Source: Dehalococcoidia bacterium (GTDB lineage: Bacteria; Chloroflexota; Dehalococcoidia; GIF9; AB-539-J10). From it: a stretch of 6,289 nt of DNA. The position numbers and the translations under genes are program-made. Under the pieces are notes generated by a model. That model saw only the letters and a program-made list of their open reading frames with translations. It was not told the origin of the DNA and did no database searches. Below, in pieces: positions 5,208-6,289 of this stretch. The stretch's first letter is position 1. Every line of letters begins with the position of its first letter. The stretch lies in contig JAUVYX010000059.1 in NCBI GenBank assembly GCA_030602865.1, positions 1 through 6,289 of the forward strand. Direction: 5' to 3'.

Positions 5208-5212
5208 CAGCA
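5199..5212. promoter_or_regulatory. 14-bp palindrome over the rnhA -35 box
   Basis: TGCTGT-CA-ACAGCA has two perfect 6-bp half-sites around two bases. It covers the TTGACA of the rnhA promoter, a position where a bound repressor would block polymerase. I do not recognise the motif as a known operator. Confidence 0.3.
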
Positions 5213-5236
5213 GTGAGTGAAAAGCACGCTCCCCCA

Positions 5237-5264
5237 TGATTCTTCGCTTCGCTCAAGAATGACA
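5237..5264. repeat. Right-end fragment of family C element
   Basis: GATTCTTCGCTTCGCTCAAG followed by AATGACA matches the right end of the 84-bp element at 239-322. ATTCTT (5239-5244) pairs perfectly with AAGAAT (5255-5260). The left end is not present. Confidence 0.6.
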
Positions 5265-5277
5265 ACCATCTTACCCG

Positions 5278-5370
5278 TCATTGCGAGCGAAGCGTGGCAA
5301 TCTGGGTGGTGAGTCGAGATGGGCATAGTTTACTCCCCAGATTGCTTCGTCACTAGTGTTCATCGCAAAG
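5278..5370 (-). repeat. Family B inverted-repeat element, reverse orientation
   Basis: Read on the minus strand this follows the order of the element at 1151-1274: a TTGCGATG-type start, GACGAAGCAATCTGGGGAGT, GCCCATCTCGACTC, CACCCAGATTGCCACGC, then TCGCAATGACGGGT. The right inner hairpin is shortened and the left end is worn, so the limits are approximate. It is the only copy here in this orientation. Confidence 0.7.
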
Positions 5371-5378
5371 ACAAACGA

Positions 5379-5422
5379 GACACCGGGTAGATTCCTGCTT
5401 TCGCAGGAATCTACCCGGTGTC
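5379..5422. repeat. Perfect 20-bp-stem hairpin containing family A core
   Basis: A 20-base arm (5379-5398), loop TTTC (5399-5402) and a perfect complementary arm (5403-5422). The centre is the family A core; it is extended on both sides by the GGGTAG linker and then GACACC. On the minus strand it lies about 120 bases past the MATE stop and is followed by TCGTTTGTCTTTG, moderately T-rich, so it may act as a transcription terminator or 3' stabiliser for the MATE message. Confidence 0.85.
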
Positions 5423-5434
5423 GGGGCGGTGAGG

Positions 5435-5476
5435 AGCCATCAGCTACTCGCTATGAACTACGAGCCATGAGCCAAT
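5435..5476. repeat. Degenerate 14-bp tandem repeat, three units
   Basis: AGCCATCAGCTACT, CGCTATGAACTACG and AGCCATGAGCCAAT follow each other and share the pattern GCYATSARCY. Identity is imperfect and there are only three units. Just to the right, CCCGTCGTTGCGAG (5507-5520) is a worn family B end. Confidence 0.35.
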
Positions 5477-5542
5477 CGTCTCTGTCCTCGGTCTTCCGTC
5501 TTCTTTCCCGTCGTTGCGAGTGAACTCAGAGTATATAATCCG

Positions 5543-6289
5543 CTACTTGTAACGAAGGCGGATGTGAATACCCTGTTTGCGAAACTCCCTGGTCGTCCAG
5601 ACAATGGTCAACAGTATTGACAGTGCATCAGCCACCGGAAAAGCGGCCCATAAACCATTCAGTCCGAACAGTTGCGGTAATATCAGCAACGCAGGTACCA
5701 GAAAAATGACTGGTCGGGCAGATGACAATATCAGTGCAGCCCTTCCCTTGCCCATTCCCTGGAAAAAGAAGCTGGCGATGTTCTGTAACTGCGCAGCGAA
5801 CAAGAACATGGTAAATAACCTGAGGGCTGGCACACCGACAACGAGAAATTGTGGGTCACTGTTAAAAACCGCCACTATTTTGGCAGGGAATAGCATAAGT
5901 ATAGACCAGCACAGCAGTCCCCATCCCAAAGCCAGCATCCCTGTCTTGATGACGATTTCGCCAACGCGCTCTTTCTGCTTAGCACCAAAATTATAGCCCA
6001 CCAGTGGCAGCATCCCCTGCCCAAGTCCCATAGTCGGCATGAAGATGAAGCGAGACAAACGAATGACGACACCCAATACAGCCAGTGGGATAACTCCAAA
6101 GGAGACCGCTATCGTATTAGCCATGGCAATGACCAGCGACATGCCGCTGATTCGTACGGTCGAGGCAAAGCCTGTTCTGTAAAAATTAGCCACCAGTTTA
6201 GGGTCAGGTAAAAAATACCGTGGCTTAAATCTGTATTGCGTCCTGCCCGAGATAAAATAGACAAGGATTATCACCACGCCGACTCCTCG
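5543..6289 (-). CDS. MATE family multidrug efflux transporter, C-terminal half (cut by window edge)
   Basis: The frame is open to the right edge, so the start lies outside the window; 248 residues are visible of a family length near 450. A GTG at 6277 is an internal valine codon in this reading, not a start. MATE proteins export cationic or hydrophobic compounds in exchange for sodium or protons across the cytoplasmic membrane. The second MatE domain is recognisable by the MPTMGLGQGMLPLVGYNFGA stretch followed by KQKERV, and by about six hydrophobic segments. Conserved family features are a proline and the GYNFGA loop after the eighth helix. The C-terminus is basic (REFRKQGIHIRLRYK), typical for a cytosolic tail. 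Coupling ion and substrates cannot be read from this half. Confidence 0.88.
   Translation of the reverse strand, partial: RGVGVVIILVYFISGRTQYRFKPRYFLPDPKLVANFYRTGFASTVRISGMSLVIAMANTIAVSFGVIPLAVLGVVIRLSRFIFMPTMGLGQGMLPLVGYNFGAKQKERVGEIVIKTGMLALGWGLLCWSILMLFPAKIVAVFNSDPQFLVVGVPALRLFTMFLFAAQLQNIASFFFQGMGKGRAALILSSARPVIFLVPALLILPQLFGLNGLWAAFPVADALSILLTIVWTTREFRKQGIHIRLRYK

Noticed and set aside
204..5422. CRISPR array
   Set aside because: The repeats are irregularly spaced, separated by genes, vary in type and orientation, and have no uniform spacers or cas genes.
5875..6099. 74-codon minus-strand frame inside the MATE gene
   Set aside because: Another frame of the same strand as the transporter; the MATE frame has clear family motifs here.

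Overview
The window holds seven protein genes that can be supported well, plus a possible gene start at the left edge. Five complete or partial genes of ordinary bacterial families lie on the minus strand. A small toxin-antitoxin pair lies on the plus strand. The gene content (iron-sulfur-flavoprotein-like reductase, SSS symporter, MATE exporter, GyrI-like protein, HicBA) and the very dense palindromic repeats suggest an environmental anaerobic bacterium. A Chloroflexi/Dehalococcoidia-type genome is my best guess, but no rRNA or lineage-specific marker is present, so this is weak inference.

Layout, left to right. 1-25: possible start of a minus-strand gene that leaves the window. 26-428: no supportable gene; four repeat pieces. 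429-1040 (-): GyrI-like ligand-binding protein. 1041-1314: short gap with one complete ~124-bp inverted-repeat element. 1315-2760 (-): sodium:solute symporter. 2761-3226: leader of the symporter, a second complete ~122-bp element and hairpins, then the hicB leader. 3227-3683 (+): hicB and hicA, four bases apart. 3684-4035: convergent gap full of palindromes. 4036-4605 (-): flavodoxin-fold reductase with an altered cysteine motif. 4699-5169 (-): ribonuclease HI. 5170-5542: rnhA promoter, an inverted repeat element and a perfect 20-bp-stem hairpin. 5543-6289 (-): C-terminal half of a MATE efflux transporter, cut by the window edge.

The protein genes are ordinary and do not form one evident pathway. 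MATE, rnhA and the reductase are co-directional, and the 93-base rnhA-reductase gap is the only sizeable gap without repeats, so those two may be co-transcribed. The HicBA pair has palindromic elements on both sides.

The most interesting signal is the repeats. At least three palindromic families fill nearly all larger gaps. They share ends of the form TGTCAT...ATGAC. Several copies differ by paired base changes that keep a stem intact, which points to selection on, or propagation through, the folded form. A recurring arrangement (long element, CGGGTAG linker, 20-bp hairpin) suggests that the pieces form a composite unit.
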